Translations under genes and position numbers: made by a program
The notes under the pieces: generated by a model
What the model was told of the DNA's origin: nothing
The model's database searches: none
Seen by the model: the letters and a program-made list of their open reading frames with translations, nothing else
Assembly (NCBI GenBank): GCA_027475525.1
Contig: JAMWFC010000058.1
Span: 248,001-312,000 of the forward strand
DNA length: 64,000 nucleotides
Origin: Macrolepiota albuminosa
Taxonomy: Eukaryota > Basidiomycota > Agaricomycetes > Agaricales > Agaricaceae
Direction: 5' to 3'
In this document: one piece after another, positions 9,808-21,881 of the stretch
Layout: every line of letters starts with the position of its first letter
How positions within the stretch are numbered: the stretch's first letter is position 1

Positions 9808-11037
9808 ATGTCTCTTAAGCGTAAGGCCCGACGGGAAGCCACTAGATCGCCAGACCCAACCCTGGCAACGATGGAGCCAGAGAATGCCACAGCGACGAAC
9901 CAGGAGATCGAAGCGACCCCCGGAAAGGAAGGAGGGCAGACTAAACCCCCCATTGACTACACCCCAAAAACCCCACCCATGCAGACAAGGAGGCCAGAGG
10001 TAGTTGACGCTATGGAGGAGGATGAGGGGTCGAGGTGGGATCGGAACTTTAGGGAAGGTAGCATGGGAACCGAAGGTTTCGGAAATGACACCACTCCCTC
10101 GGCGCCTAGGGAACGCGCAGTCATGGGCAACGGATTGGTCCTGACTGTACCCAGTGCCCAAGGACGCACCCAATATGGGACCTCCCCAGCACAGCGAGGA
10201 GAAATCCATCACCTTAATGCCGACGGCCCCCAACCCCAGGAGACCGTCACCAACCAAGCACCGCCCTATACAACCCTGGGCCACACTGCGTTGACTCCCA
10301 TCCCCCAAGGGGGCTTCCCGGAGGTCCACGGTTGGACGAACAGTAGCGTCTTCACTGGGGTGGACCAAGAAGTGGTCCAAGAATGGAAATCCGACGGAGT
10401 GTGTAAGTGTTTTATCTACCCCCTGGATGCTGGGGCAGAGGCCAATAGGTCAGCGATGGCAGATAGCTTTCAGACAACAATAGCTAGACTCTTTGGGACA
10501 CAGGATGTCCAGGTAGGAGAACCACTCGGAGCGCAGAATGGTCCATTCAGACCCCCATGGCTCTACATTACAGCCGCCCCCCTGGGTATAGCCCAGGCAC
10601 TAGTACAAAGGCGAGTCTGGTCGACCCCAGAAGCAACATTCATGGCCATTCCTTTCACTCCTCACATAACGACCTACTCATTCACACTGGCAAACTTCCG
10701 AGTCCCGGCTAACGAGCAGGGAGGCGGAAAGATAGCCGACCTGGTGTGCAAGACCATGAAAAATAGTGAAAGGCTCCTCGAGTTCCTGACCCAGAACTTC
10801 CCCGAAGACGTAAACGACTTCGAGGCCATAAGACCAGAGGAACTGCTACTCCTCCACGCAGACGCAGTCACAGCGTCACCTCTTACAATAGCACGACCTA
10901 AGAATACAGGCTCTGAAATTCTGTGGAACATCCACATCCCGCCAATCTCGCAGGAATTCGCTATCCAGAACGAATGGATCACCATACTGAAGAGCCTCAG
11001 GTACTATATCCCCTACATGTCAGTGGGAACAATCCGC
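9808..11037 (+). pseudogene. LINE ORF1 protein, 5' part (410 codons)
   Basis: The frame opens at ATG 9808 and runs without interruption to the LTR insertion at 11038, where the LTR's first bases supply a stop (TGA). The N-terminal third is polar and probably disordered. A folded part of roughly residues 175-350 contains WLYITAAPLG and a FTPHITTYSFTLANFRV segment, resembling ORF1 proteins of agaric Tad1-like LINEs. ORF1 proteins bind the element RNA. The remainder, with the zinc knuckle, lies 20.5 kb away at 31574-31765, in phase once one copy of the 4-bp duplication is discounted. Confidence 0.85.
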
Positions 11038-11988
11038 TGATAGGACCCTATACAGGTTAGGCGCATCAACGGCAGGCTCGGCACCGGCTCCGGAAACCTT
11101 GCCGCACTCGTCCCGAACTTAGCGCACGCGTTCTACCTATTTTAAGCCATTTCTGACGGCCGCGCACGGCAAGAAGCAGATCCAATCAATGATAGCGCCG
11201 ACGGCAGCAGGAATGACAACTGACAGATGGCATCAGTCACTGACGACAGCGCTTAGCGAGAAGCTTGATGATCTATCAAAAACTGACGGACAGCTTAGCG
11301 TTTGACCTTGGCGTCTGACACCACTTACCGTCTCGATTTGGCGCCCAACGTCGCTTAGGTGTTCTGACAGACAGAAGGGTGATGGATTGATGGTTTAGCA
11401 CCGCGATCTGCCGCCTGGTGGCGCCAAGGGTCCTCAAAGGACGGTAGGGATCGGAAACCGTTGGAGCTACCCCTATGAAATTTTCCAGTTTACCGCACTT
11501 TGGCGATGGTTGGTCACTGGCGACGGTGAACTCCTTGTAGTATATATATTACTTACCGACTTGTACATCCACCATCAGAACAATAGACCACAGTTTACTC
11601 CCCTTTCCTCAGTCTCCCTTACGCTCAAGAGCTCATTTACGCTACGGTCGGCAACGTCAAACTCATCGGCAGTTGCAGACGCTCGCCAACACTCGACATA
11701 CTCGCGCCTTGCAACTACGGCAGGCATTATCGACGCTTAGAACTTCGCTAAGCTTATCGTGCTCTTGCCGCTCACCCTTGCCGTCTTCACTTACCGCATT
11801 TCCTTAGGCGCTTTACCTTAGCGCTTGACACTTGCCGACCCCGTTACCGACTTTTCTCATTTTCTTAGGCGCGTTCTCTGGGACCTGCCCGGGACTCCTC
11901 ATATTACTTTTAGCGCGCCCAACGCAAGCTCTTGGTCCGGTAACACTACTGCTACATTTGTTGCTGACCAAAACTTTGGGCGTCATCA
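11038..11988 (+). repeat. 5' LTR of element A (951 bp)
   Basis: The LTR begins TGATAGGACC and ends CGTCATCA, with a TATATATA promoter box at 11541. It differs from the 3' LTR at two sites that I could find (CTCCGG/CTCTGG and ACCACTT/ACCGCTT). Confidence 0.95.
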
Positions 11989-11991
11989 AAT

Positions 11992-12009
11992 TGGAGCCCA
12001 CCGCGAGGG
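11992..12009 (+). promoter_or_regulatory. tRNA-type primer-binding site of element A
   Basis: The site begins TGGAGCCCACCGCGAGGG three bases after the LTR, as expected for pairing with a tRNA 3' end (CCA). The implied tRNA would have U at position 73, a base typical of tRNA-Cys, but the tRNA identity is unproven. Confidence 0.65.
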
Positions 12010-12371
12010 ATCTCTAGGGCAGAATTCTGCCAGAAACCCGTCTCCAGCGTAGGCGCCGCCTGCTAAACCAGTCGGCAGAAGGCATAGCTCCTTCCCACCC
12101 ATCAACTCCACAACCACCTGGTGCCTTACCGGGTCTCTCTCTAGCCCAGGAACTACAGAACGCCACTGTAGACGCTTTTCCTGATCTCTTCCCGCATTCC
12201 CTCGATTATAGTGCCGACGACCCCTTAGCGTCGCCCTTTACTTTGCCGCAATCAGTTACCCCCATCACTCCTCTAACACCGCTTTCTCAATTCGCCATTT
12301 CTCTTACCCCGTCGCCAATACCTAGAACTCCTTCCCCACTACCGCTAACCGAACTCGTTACCACCGTCGCC

Positions 12372-14684
12372 ATGGAACAACAAGTCCAACGCATGCCGCC
12401 ACGCAACCACTTCTCGGCACCGAAATGGGACGAGACCAAGCCACGGGAGCTCTCCCAGTATTTTAAGGAGTTGGAGTATTTATTCAGGGATTGTAACATT
12501 ACCGACCACACGCAGATGAAGGAGTACGCGGCAAGATACGTATCATATGACACGGCAGAGACGTGGACAGGTCTTACCGAGTTTGCCGCCTTTGTTCCTG
12601 CCGCCCCGCCAGCTCCAGCCCAAGGCGCTTCGTATGAGGACTGGAAGACGGCAGTGATCCAGCTGTACCCTGGCGCCGAGGAGGCTACCCGATACACGGT
12701 AAACGAGCTCCAGAAACTAGTTCAGGAATCCTTCGACAGTGGCACATCGTCGCTTGGCGCATTCTCTACGTATTACCGCGAGTTCCAGAAAATCGCTAGG
12801 TGGCTTCTGCAGAACGGCAAGCTCTATATTAACGAGGAGCGTCGCCTATTCCAACAAGGCATCCCGACTTCGCTTTGGACTCGTATTGCTCGTCGCCTAG
12901 AGATAGTTCATCAGGCCCATCACCCAGACGAGCCCTATAACGTTGCCGACGTCTTTGAAGCCGGTAAATGGGTTCTCAAGGGAACGGACACTGGCGTTGG
13001 ACTGCAGCGCGCTAGGACGAGCCCACCCCCTGAGCGAACTAACGGTATTATTCCCATCCCACCTCCCGCTGCCGACTTCGTTAAGAAGGAGGAGCTCAAT
13101 GCTGCTATTACCGCGGCTGTTGCTTCCGCTATGACACGCATCAAAACCATGATTACCACCAACCTGACTGCTAACCGACCCGCTAACGTACCCGCACCTG
13201 GCCCTTGCCACTTCTGTGGGGAAATTGGCCACACCATGACTAGAGGACGCTGCGCTACCCTCGAGAATTACATTCGGCAAGGTAGAATTCGACGGGCTAT
13301 CGACGGCAAGATAGTTCTCACTACTGGCGCCATCATTCCCAACTACCCAGACAAGAAGTCCTTCCAGGAGCGAGTTGATGAATGGCATAGGCGCAATCCA
13401 GGACAAATCGTTACCGGCACGCTATCTGGCAACGCCAACCCCGACCCCGAACAGGCGACCCAACAGCAGATGATTCACGAGGTCCTACACTTCGACAGCG
13501 TTGGCGACCATCCTACTTTCTTGCGGGAAGAACGTATCGCCAAGCTCCAACAGGAGCTGGATTCGCTTAAGAATCAGGTGTTTGATGGGGTTGAAGTTAA
13601 GCAGCCTAAACAACCTCTTAAAGGATACAAGCCAATGCCTCCCGCTAGCAAGTTACCGACACCTGCTCCTGCCGCACCTCCTGCCACTACCCCTGATACT
13701 GCTCCAGAACCATCGTCGTCCGCTACCGCTCCCGAACCGCCTTTGCCGCCTCTCCATCCCTATTCAGGGATTCCCGACCGTTATCACGCTCCCGCACAAC
13801 GAAACTTTGCCGCTCCCGAGAAACGTCCTGAGGGTGGCTACCGACCTACTGCGCCAATTTTTGACATCGAAAAATCGAACCACGTTTTTAACCGCATCAT
13901 GAAAACCCACGTCACCTTGTCAGTAGAAGAACTTTGTAGTATTGCTCCCGACGTCCGCAACCAGGTCAAGACGGCAGTCACTCCCCGACGACCCTTGGCG
14001 ACAGCTGTTGCCGAGGTTGATGAACTCGACGATGCGCTCCCTGGTTTTTCTGTTACCGTCGACTCGCTGGACGCTGAAGAATCTCCTGCCGACACCATCG
14101 CTAACGCCACCTCTGTGGATCCAGTGGAGACCTACCTTAGGTCGGTAGACCATGAAGAAGACCCAGCAATCCTTACCGTCGCTCAAGAATCGCACGCTAT
14201 CCGCTCGGTAGCGCTAACCGTAGACAACAAGCACGAAGTAGAGGCAATCGTGGATAGCGGGTCTCAGATTATTTCTATGGCAGCAGAAGTCGCTAACGAT
14301 CTAGGCCTCATTTACGACCCTACGGTTATACTAAACATGCAGAGCGCTAACGGTACCGTGGACAGATCCCTCGGCCTCGCCAAGAATGTGCCATGCACCC
14401 TTGGCGACATTACGTTTTATCTTCAAATCCACATTTTACGTTCCCCGGCTTACGACTTACTACTCGGCAGACCTTTCGACGTCTTGGCGCGATCAGTCGT
14501 CAAAACAGTTACCGACGAGGAAACGACCCTCACAATTAGCGACCCCAATTCCGGAATCCGACGAACGGTGCCAACGTTCCCTAGGGGACAACGAAAAGGC
14601 GCCCGTGCTAAGCCCCCGGAGTTTACCGACCAGCACGCCAACGAGCCTCCCCATCGGTGTTTTCACAGACCATCGAGGAGGTGA
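12372..14684 (+). CDS. gag: Element A Gag-protease polyprotein
   Basis: I chose ATG 12372 (GCCATGG context, 770 residues). The open frame extends further upstream but has no earlier ATG near its start. The capsid region covers roughly residues 15-215 (RELSQYFKELEYLFRDC, then a LYPGAEEAT to ERRLFQQGIP segment). A zinc knuckle of unusual spacing, CHFCGEIGHTMTRGRC (C-x2-C-x4-H-x6-C), follows near residue 280. After a proline-rich linker, a retropepsin domain has the catalytic DSG in VEAIVDSGSQIISM (near 14250), and LLLGRPFDVLA follows. Protease is therefore fused to Gag, and RT-integrase is in the -1 frame. The frame is intact. Confidence 0.9.
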   Translation: MEQQVQRMPPRNHFSAPKWDETKPRELSQYFKELEYLFRDCNITDHTQMKEYAARYVSYDTAETWTGLTEFAAFVPAAPPAPAQGASYEDWKTAVIQLYPGAEEATRYTVNELQKLVQESFDSGTSSLGAFSTYYREFQKIARWLLQNGKLYINEERRLFQQGIPTSLWTRIARRLEIVHQAHHPDEPYNVADVFEAGKWVLKGTDTGVGLQRARTSPPPERTNGIIPIPPPAADFVKKEELNAAITAAVASAMTRIKTMITTNLTANRPANVPAPGPCHFCGEIGHTMTRGRCATLENYIRQGRIRRAIDGKIVLTTGAIIPNYPDKKSFQERVDEWHRRNPGQIVTGTLSGNANPDPEQATQQQMIHEVLHFDSVGDHPTFLREERIAKLQQELDSLKNQVFDGVEVKQPKQPLKGYKPMPPASKLPTPAPAAPPATTPDTAPEPSSSATAPEPPLPPLHPYSGIPDRYHAPAQRNFAAPEKRPEGGYRPTAPIFDIEKSNHVFNRIMKTHVTLSVEELCSIAPDVRNQVKTAVTPRRPLATAVAEVDELDDALPGFSVTVDSLDAEESPADTIANATSVDPVETYLRSVDHEEDPAILTVAQESHAIRSVALTVDNKHEVEAIVDSGSQIISMAAEVANDLGLIYDPTVILNMQSANGTVDRSLGLAKNVPCTLGDITFYLQIHILRSPAYDLLLGRPFDVLARSVVKTVTDEETTLTISDPNSGIRRTVPTFPRGQRKGARAKPPEFTDQHANEPPHRCFHRPSRR

Positions 14685-17600
14685 TTGGCGACGATCACGG
14701 AGATGTAGCGCTAACGCTGGAATATGACCATTCAACTGGTCTTGTAACTGTTATGTCTACTGCTTTTCTTGACCAAGACGTTTTAACTACTTTACCCGCT
14801 ACCGACGCAGAGATTTCCCAGAAAAATCAAAATATTGCCGACTCCTCTCTTGCCTACTTGTACCTTACCGCTTCCGAATCTTTTCAAAATATAGCGTCTA
14901 CCGATACTTATCTCACCACTCTTCCCGGAGCCTCGTCCCCTGCCGTTCTTGGACTTGCCGCTCCTCAGGCTACAGTTCCCCTTTCCACCTCTGTTTATAA
15001 CCAGGCTAACGCTCCCAAAAGGAAAGGGGTACAAGTTAAAAAGAAATATAAGCCAGTTGCGCTTAAAACAAAACCCGTCGCTACGCACTCTCCCGAGACT
15101 TTCAGAATCGAGCGCCAGATCATTGGCGACCCTCTTGCCGACATACCGACCTTATCACCGAATCCGCCACCTTTTCAGCCCACAGGACGTTTTACCACGG
15201 AGCGCCAGCAGCAGTTCGCCAAGGAGCACGACACAGGATTTTTGACCAAAGATGAGTTGAATGTCCTTACCGATCTCGTCGCTAAGCAGGATAAAGCCTT
15301 TGCTTGGGAGGACTCAGAACGCGGCAGCCTACGTACGGATTTCTTCCCGCCAGTCGTCATCCCGACCATTCCTCACGTACCGTGGACTGAGCACAACCGA
15401 CCGTTACCGCCTGGAATTGAAGCCGAGGTCTGCCAAATCATTAGGACCAAGATACAGGCTGGCGTCTACGAGCCCTCCAATAGTTCTTACCGCTCCCGTT
15501 GGTTCTGCGTCCTCAAGAAGAACGGCAATCTACGCATAGTCCACAGTCTTGAGCCGCTGAATAGAGTAACCATACGACACTCTGGCGTACCGCCTTTCCC
15601 TGATCACGTTGCCGAGTCCTTTGCCGGGCGTATCTGTGGCGCCACCCTTGATCTCTACGTTGGCTACGATGAACGCTTAATACACCCCTCTTCCCGTGAC
15701 CTCACCACCTTTCAAACTCCGTTTGGCGCCTTGCGCCTAGTCACCTTACCGATGGGTTGGACAAACTCAGTCCCTATATTCCACGACGACATCACTTTCA
15801 TCCTCCAACCCGAGATACCGCATAACGTCCTTAGCTTCATCGACGACGTTGGCGTCAAAGGCCCCAAAGACTGGCGACTCGTGAACGGTTTGCCGGCAAC
15901 CCATCCCGACAACTCCAACATTCGCTTAGCGCTATGGGACTTTTTCCAACTGCTCAATCGAGTCCTACAACGAATGAAGTATAGCGGTGGTACGTTTAGC
16001 GGTCACAAACTCCTCCTTTGCGCGCCGAGGTTCAAAATACTTGGTCACATCTGCACTCCCGACGGACGCGTTCCCGACGAGTCTCGCCTAGCACTCCTAG
16101 AGCGCTGGGGTCCTTGCCGCGACTTATCTGAAGTTCGCGCCTTTCTTGGCACCGTTGGCGTTCTTAGGATATTCGTCAAAAACTTTGCCCATCGCGCACA
16201 CGCCCTTAACCGACTCACCCACGCCAACGAGCCCTTCGAATTTGGGCCAGACCAGGTTACCGCACAACGAGACTTGGTAAAAGCCTTGCAAGACGCCAAG
16301 CCCCTAGTCCCCATCGACTATAGCTCTGCCGACCCTGTTATCTTGGCGGTGGATACCTCGTACATTGCCGTTGGTTACTTCCTGTGCCAGTGCCTTAGCG
16401 ACAATCGGAAACAGCGACGCTACAACCGCTTTGGGTCCATCACGCTAAACGACCGGGAATCTCGCTACAGTCAGCCTAAGCTAGAGCTCTATGGGCTTTT
16501 CAAAACCTTCCGGTCGCTAAAGATGTATTTGATTGGCGTGCGCAACCTTATTGTTGAAGTCGACGCTAGGTACATCAAAGGCATGCTGCAGAATCCCGAC
16601 ATCCAGCCATCCGCTAGCATGAATCGGTGGGTAGTCGCTATCCTTATGTTTCACTTTGAGTTGGTACACGTCAAGAGCTCTTTCCACGGACCAGATGGAC
16701 TCTCTAGGCGACCACGGCAGCCTGGCGACCCGGCAGTGGACCCACAGGCTGATAGTCTTTCCACGGACCAGATGGACTCTCTAGGCGACCACGGCAGCCT
16801 GGCGACCCGGCAGTGGACCCACAGGCTGATAGCAATTTCGAGGACTGGATCGACCGACTACATGGTTTCGTACACCTTATTCAACAGCCAATTCCCTTAC
16901 TACGACGGCAACAGCCTGCCAGCATCCTTCTACATCCCATTGTCCCTTACCGCCCCGAGACCTTTAGCGCACCCCTCACATTCTACACGGCAAGCATTTT
17001 CAGTCAAAATTCGCCTCCAGTAAAAGTCGTACAGGAACCCCAGTCGCTAAGAGAAGACAGCAAAAACCTGACCTACGATGCCGTTCCCCGATCCGCCAAG
17101 GCAAAGGCAGAGGACAGTCGTCTGTTAATAGTTGAACAATGGCTACAAGACCTTAAGCGACCCACAGGCCTTACCGACGAACAATACGCTACCTTTATCC
17201 GCTATGCTACCCGCTTCTTCTTTACCGACAGCCGACTTTGGCGACGAAATCGAGATGGCGCTCACAAGCTGATCATCAAGCCAGAAAGTCGCTTACGAGT
17301 CTTGCGCGCTATGCATGACGAGCTAGGACATAGAGGTCTGTACGCTACTCGAGCTTCTCTGCTAGAACGATTCTGGTGGCCACACGCTAGCGCCGACATC
17401 GCCTGGTACATCAGGACTTGCCACCTCTGCCAAATCCAACAGACACGCCAAGTGCTCATACCGCCAACCGTTGCAACGCCAGCTCCCCTCTTCAGCAAAA
17501 TCTACGTCGATACCATGCACATGCCCAAATCTGGTCGCTACAAGTACATCATTCAAGGTCGTTGCTCACTAATCCACTGGCCTGAATTTCGAATGCTTCA

Positions 17601-18081
17601 AAGAGAAAATACCGATGCGGTCGCAAAGTGGCTATTTGAGGATGTCATTTGCCGTTGGGGAGCGCTAAGAGAAATCGTCACGGATAACGGTGCGCCCATC
17701 ATCAAAGCGCTAACATACCTCGCCAAGAAATACAACATTCACCACATTCGAGTATCTGGCTACAACAAGCGCGCCAATGGCCTGGTGGAAAGACCACACT
17801 TTGACGTTCGGCAAGCGCTTTTCAAGGCAGTCGATGGCGACGAGTCTCGTTGGAGTGAAGCGACTTATTCAGTATTTTGGTCGGAAAGAGTTACCATTCG
17901 TAAGCGCATGGGTTGTTCTCCCTATTACGCGGCTACTGGCACCCATCCTTTACTCCCTGCCGACATCATAGAAGCGACCTACCTTCAGCCAGCACCCAAT
18001 AGCATCTTAGCGACTACCGATCTTATCGCCAGACGAGCTATTGACCTCCAACGAAGGAAAGAAGATTTAGAGCGACTCCAC
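14612..18081 (+). pseudogene. pol: Element A Pol (RT, RNase H, integrase), 5' part
   Basis: The -1 frame opens at 14612, overlapping gag by 73 bp. The RT catalytic motif is FIDDVG (15836-15847, F in place of the usual Y), preceded by PFGALRLVTLPMGWTNSVP. RNase H follows (VILAVDTSYIAVGYFLCQ) and ends at HGPDGLSRR. Integrase has an H/C zinc site (HDELGHRG to CHLC) and a DDE core (YVDTMH, VTDNGAP, LVERPH). Two breaks exist: a 77-bp tandem duplication at 16679-16832 moves the frame by +2, and element B is inserted after codon CAC at 18081. The end of pol resumes at 27182. If the 77-bp duplication is an assembly error, the only true lesion is the insertion of B. Confidence 0.88.
16679..16832 (+). 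repeat. 77-bp exact tandem duplication in element A pol
   Basis: The units are 16679-16755 and 16756-16832, identical. The duplication shifts pol from frame 2 to frame 1. Element B has a single copy at the equivalent place. Confidence 0.95.
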
Positions 18082-19108
18082 TGATAGGACCCTATACAGG
18101 TTAGGCGCATCAACGGCAGGCTCGGCACCGGCCCCGGAAACTCTGCCGCACTCGTTCCGAACTTAGCGCACGCGTTCTACCTATTTTAAGCCATTTCTGA
18201 CGGCCGCGCACGGCAAGAAGCAGATCCAATCAGTGATAGCGCCGATCGGCAGACAGAATGACAACTGACAGATGGCATCAGTCACTGACGACAGCGCTTA
18301 GCGAGAAGTTTGATGATCTATCAAAAACTGACGGACAGCTTGGCGTTTGACCTTGGCGTCTGACACCGCTTACCGTCTCGATTTGGCGCCCAACGTCGCT
18401 TAGGTGTTTTGACAGACAGAAGGGTGATGGATTGATGGTTTAGCACCGCGATCTGCCGCCTGGTGGCGCCAAGGGTCCTCAAAGGACGGTAGGGATCGGA
18501 AACCGTTGGAGCAGCCCCTTTGAAATTTTCCAGTTTACCGCACTCTGGCGTCATTAGCCACTGGCGACGGCAAACTCATTGTAGTATAAAAGTACTTACC
18601 GACTTGTACATAGAGCAAGACGAATAGACCACAGTTTACTCCCCTTACTTCAGTCTCTCCCTTACGCTCAAGAGCTCATTTACGCTACGGTCGGCAACGT
18701 CAAAACTCATCGGCAGTTGCAGACGTTCGCCAACACTCGACATACTCGCGCCTTGCAACTACGGCAGGCATTATCGACGCTTAGAACTTCGCTAAGCTTA
18801 TCGTGCTCTTGCCGCTCCATACTCGCGCCTTGCAACTACGGCAGGCATTATCGACGCTTAGAACTTCGCTAAGCTTATCGTGCTCTTGCCGCTCCCCTTG
18901 CCGTCTTCACTTACCGCTTCTTCCTAGGCGCTTTACCTTAGCGCTTACACTTGCCGGCACCCGTTACCGACTTTTCACCTTTTTCACAGACGCGTTCTCT
19001 GGGACCTGCCCGGGACTCCTCAAATTACTTTTAGCGCGCCCAACGCACACTCTTGGTACGGTAACACAATTGTTACATTTGTTGCTGACCAAACTTTGGG
19101 CGTCATCA
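18082..19108 (+). repeat. 5' LTR of element B (1027 bp)
   Basis: It shares ends and most sequence with the A LTRs but belongs to a second variant (for example GTATAAAAG in place of GTATATATA as promoter box near 18584). It is 76 bp longer than its partner: one 77-bp duplication minus one base. Confidence 0.93.
18741..18894 (+). repeat. 77-bp exact tandem duplication in element B 5' LTR
   Basis: The units are 18741-18817 and 18818-18894. The other three LTRs of this family have one copy. Confidence 0.95.
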
Positions 19109-19111
19109 AAT

Positions 19112-19129
19112 TGGAGCCCACCGCGAGGG
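19112..19129 (+). promoter_or_regulatory. tRNA-type primer-binding site of element B
   Basis: The 18 bases, starting TGGAGCCC, are the same as in element A, at the same distance from the LTR. Confidence 0.65.
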
Positions 19130-20790
19130 ATCTCTAGGGCAGAATTCCGCCAGAAACCCGTCTCCAGCGTAGGCGCCGCCTGCTAGATCAGTCGGCAGAA
19201 GGCATAGCTCCTTCCCACCCATCAACTCCACAACCACCTGGTGCCTTACCGGGTCTCTCTCTAGCCCAGGAACTACAGAACGCCACTGTAGACGCTTTTC
19301 CTGATCTCTTCCCGCATTCCCTCGATTATAGTGCCGACGACCCCTTAGCGTCGCCCTTTACCGTGCCGCAACCAATCACCCCCATTACTCCGCTAACGCC
19401 TCTTTCTCAACTCATTTCTCTTACCCCGTCGCCAGTCTCTAGAACTCCTTCCCCATTACCGCTAACCGAACTCGCCAACACAGTCGCTATGGAACAACAA
19501 GTCCAGCGCATGCCGCCACGCAACCACTTCTCGGCACCGAAATGGGACGAGACCAAGCCACGGGAGCTCTCCCAGTATTTCAAGGAGTTGGAGTATCTAT
19601 TCAGAGATTGTAACATTACCGACCACACGCAGATGAAGGAGTACGCGGCAAGATACGTATCGTATGACACGGCAGAGACGTGGACAGGTCTTACGGAGTT
19701 TGCCGCCTTTGTCCCTGCCGCACCGCCAGCTCCAGCCCAAGGCGCTTCGTATGAGGACTGGAAGACAGCAGTGATCCAGCTGTACCCTGGCGCCGAGGAG
19801 GCTACCCGATACACGGTAAACGAGTTACAGAAACTAGTACAGGAATCTTTCGACAGTGGCACATCGTCGCTTGGCGCATTCTCTACATATTACCGCGAGT
19901 TCCAGAAAGTCGCTAGGTGGCTTCTGCAGAACGGCAAGCTCTATATTAACGAGGAGCGTCGCCTGTTCCAGCAAGGCATCCCGACTTCGCTTTGGACTCG
20001 TATTGCTCGTCGCCTAGAGATAGTTCATCAGGCTCATCACCCAGACGAGCCCTATAACGTTGCCGACGTCTTTGAAGCCGGTAAATGGGTTCTCAAGGGA
20101 ACGGACACTGGCGTTGGACTGCAGCGCGCTAGGACGAGCCCACCACCTGAGCGAACTAACGGTATCATTCCCATCCCGCCTCCTGTTGCCGACTTCGTTA
20201 AGAAAGAAGAGCTCAATGCTGCTATTACCGCCGCTGTCGCCTCCGCGATGACACGTATCGAAACTATGATTACCACCAACCTGACTGCTAACCGACCCGC
20301 TAACGTACCCGCACCTGGCCCTTGCCACTTCTGTGGGGAAATTGGCCACACCATGACTAGAGGACGCTGCGCTACCCTCGAGAATTACGTTCGCCAAGGT
20401 AGAATTCGACGAGCTATCGACGGCAAGATAGTCCTCACCACTGGCGCCACTATTCCCAACTACCCCGACAAGAAGTCCTTCCAGGAGCGGGTAGATGAAT
20501 GGCATAGGCGCAATCCAGGACAAATCGTTACCGGCACGCTATCTGGCAACGCCAACCCCGACCCTGAACAGGCGACCCAACAGCAGATGATTCACGAGGT
20601 CCTACATTTCGACAGCGTTGGCGACCGCCCTACTTTTTCGTGGGAAGAGCGTATCGCCAAGCTGCAACAGGAGTTGGATTCGCTAAAGAACCAGGTCTTT
20701 GATGGGGTTGAAGTTAAGCAGCCTAAACAACCTCTTAAAGGATACAAGCCGATGCCTCCCGCTAGTAAATTACCGACGCCTGCTCCTGCC

Positions 20791-20944
20791 GCACCGCCTG
20801 CTACTGCCCCTGCTCCTGCTCCAGAACCCTCGTCGTCCGCTACCGCTCCCGAACCGCCTTTGCCGCCGCACCGCCTGCTACTGCCCCTGCTCCTGCTCCA
20901 GAACCCTCGTCGTCCGCTACCGCTCCCGAACCGCCTTTGCCGCC
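20791..20944 (+). repeat. 77-bp exact tandem duplication in element B gag (first)
   Basis: The units are 20791-20867 and 20868-20944, in the proline/alanine-rich linker. Element A has one copy. Confidence 0.95.
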
Positions 20945-20959
20945 CTACATCCCTACTCA

Positions 20960-21113
20960 GGGATTCCCGACCGTTATCACGCTCCCGCACAACGAAACTT
21001 TGCCGCTCCCGAGAAACGTCCTGAGGGTGGCTATCCGGGATTCCCGACCGTTATCACGCTCCCGCACAACGAAACTTTGCCGCTCCCGAGAAACGTCCTG
21101 AGGGTGGCTACCA
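20960..21113 (+). repeat. 77-bp-period tandem duplication in element B gag (second)
   Basis: The units start at 20960 and 21037. The first 74 bases are identical and the last three differ. Element A has one copy. Confidence 0.92.
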
Positions 21114-21881
21114 ACCTACTGCGCCAATATTCGATATCGAGAAATCCAACCACGTCTTTAACCGCATCATGAAAACCAATGTTACCTTATCAGTAGAAGA
21201 GCTTTGTAGTATTGCTCCCGACGTCCGCAACCAAGTCAAGACGGCAGTCACTCCTCGACGACCCTTGGCGACAGCCGTTGCCGAGGTTGATGAACTCGAC
21301 GACGCGCTTCCTGGTTTCTCTGTTACCATCGACTCTCCCGACGCTGAAGATTCTCCAGCCGACTCCATCGCTAACGCCACCTCGGTGGACCCAGTAGAGA
21401 CCTACCTTAGGTCTGTAGACCATGGAGAGGACCCCGCCATTCTTACCGTCGCTCAAGAATCGCACGCTATCCGCTCGGTAGCGCTAACCGTAGACAACAA
21501 GCACGAAGTAGAGGCAATCGTGGATAGCGGGTCTCAGATTATTTCTATGGCAGCAGAAGTCGCTAACGATCTAGGCCTCATTTACGACCCTACCGTTATA
21601 CTAAATATGCAGAGCGCTAACGGTACGGTAGACAGATCCCTAGGCCTCGCCAAGAATGTGCCGTGCACCCTTGGCGACATCACGTTTTATCTTCAGATCC
21701 ACATCTTACGTTCACCAGCTTACGACCTACTACTGGGCAGACCCTTCGACGTCTTGGCGCGATCAGTCGTCAAGACAGTTACCGACGAGGAAACGACCCT
21801 CACAATTAGCGACCCCAACTCCGGAATCCGACGAACGGTGCCAACGTTCCCTAGGGGACAACGAAAAGGCGCCCGCGCTAA

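Noticed and set aside
11992..12009. Firm assignment of the A/B primer site to tRNA-Cys
   Set aside because: Only the U73-type end supports it; no tRNA gene is in the window and the match beyond 18 bases does not fit a normal T-loop.
18741..18894. Duplicated LTR segment as a natural enhancer repeat
   Set aside because: The same 77-bp period occurs in four coding places, so an artefact explains all five with one cause.
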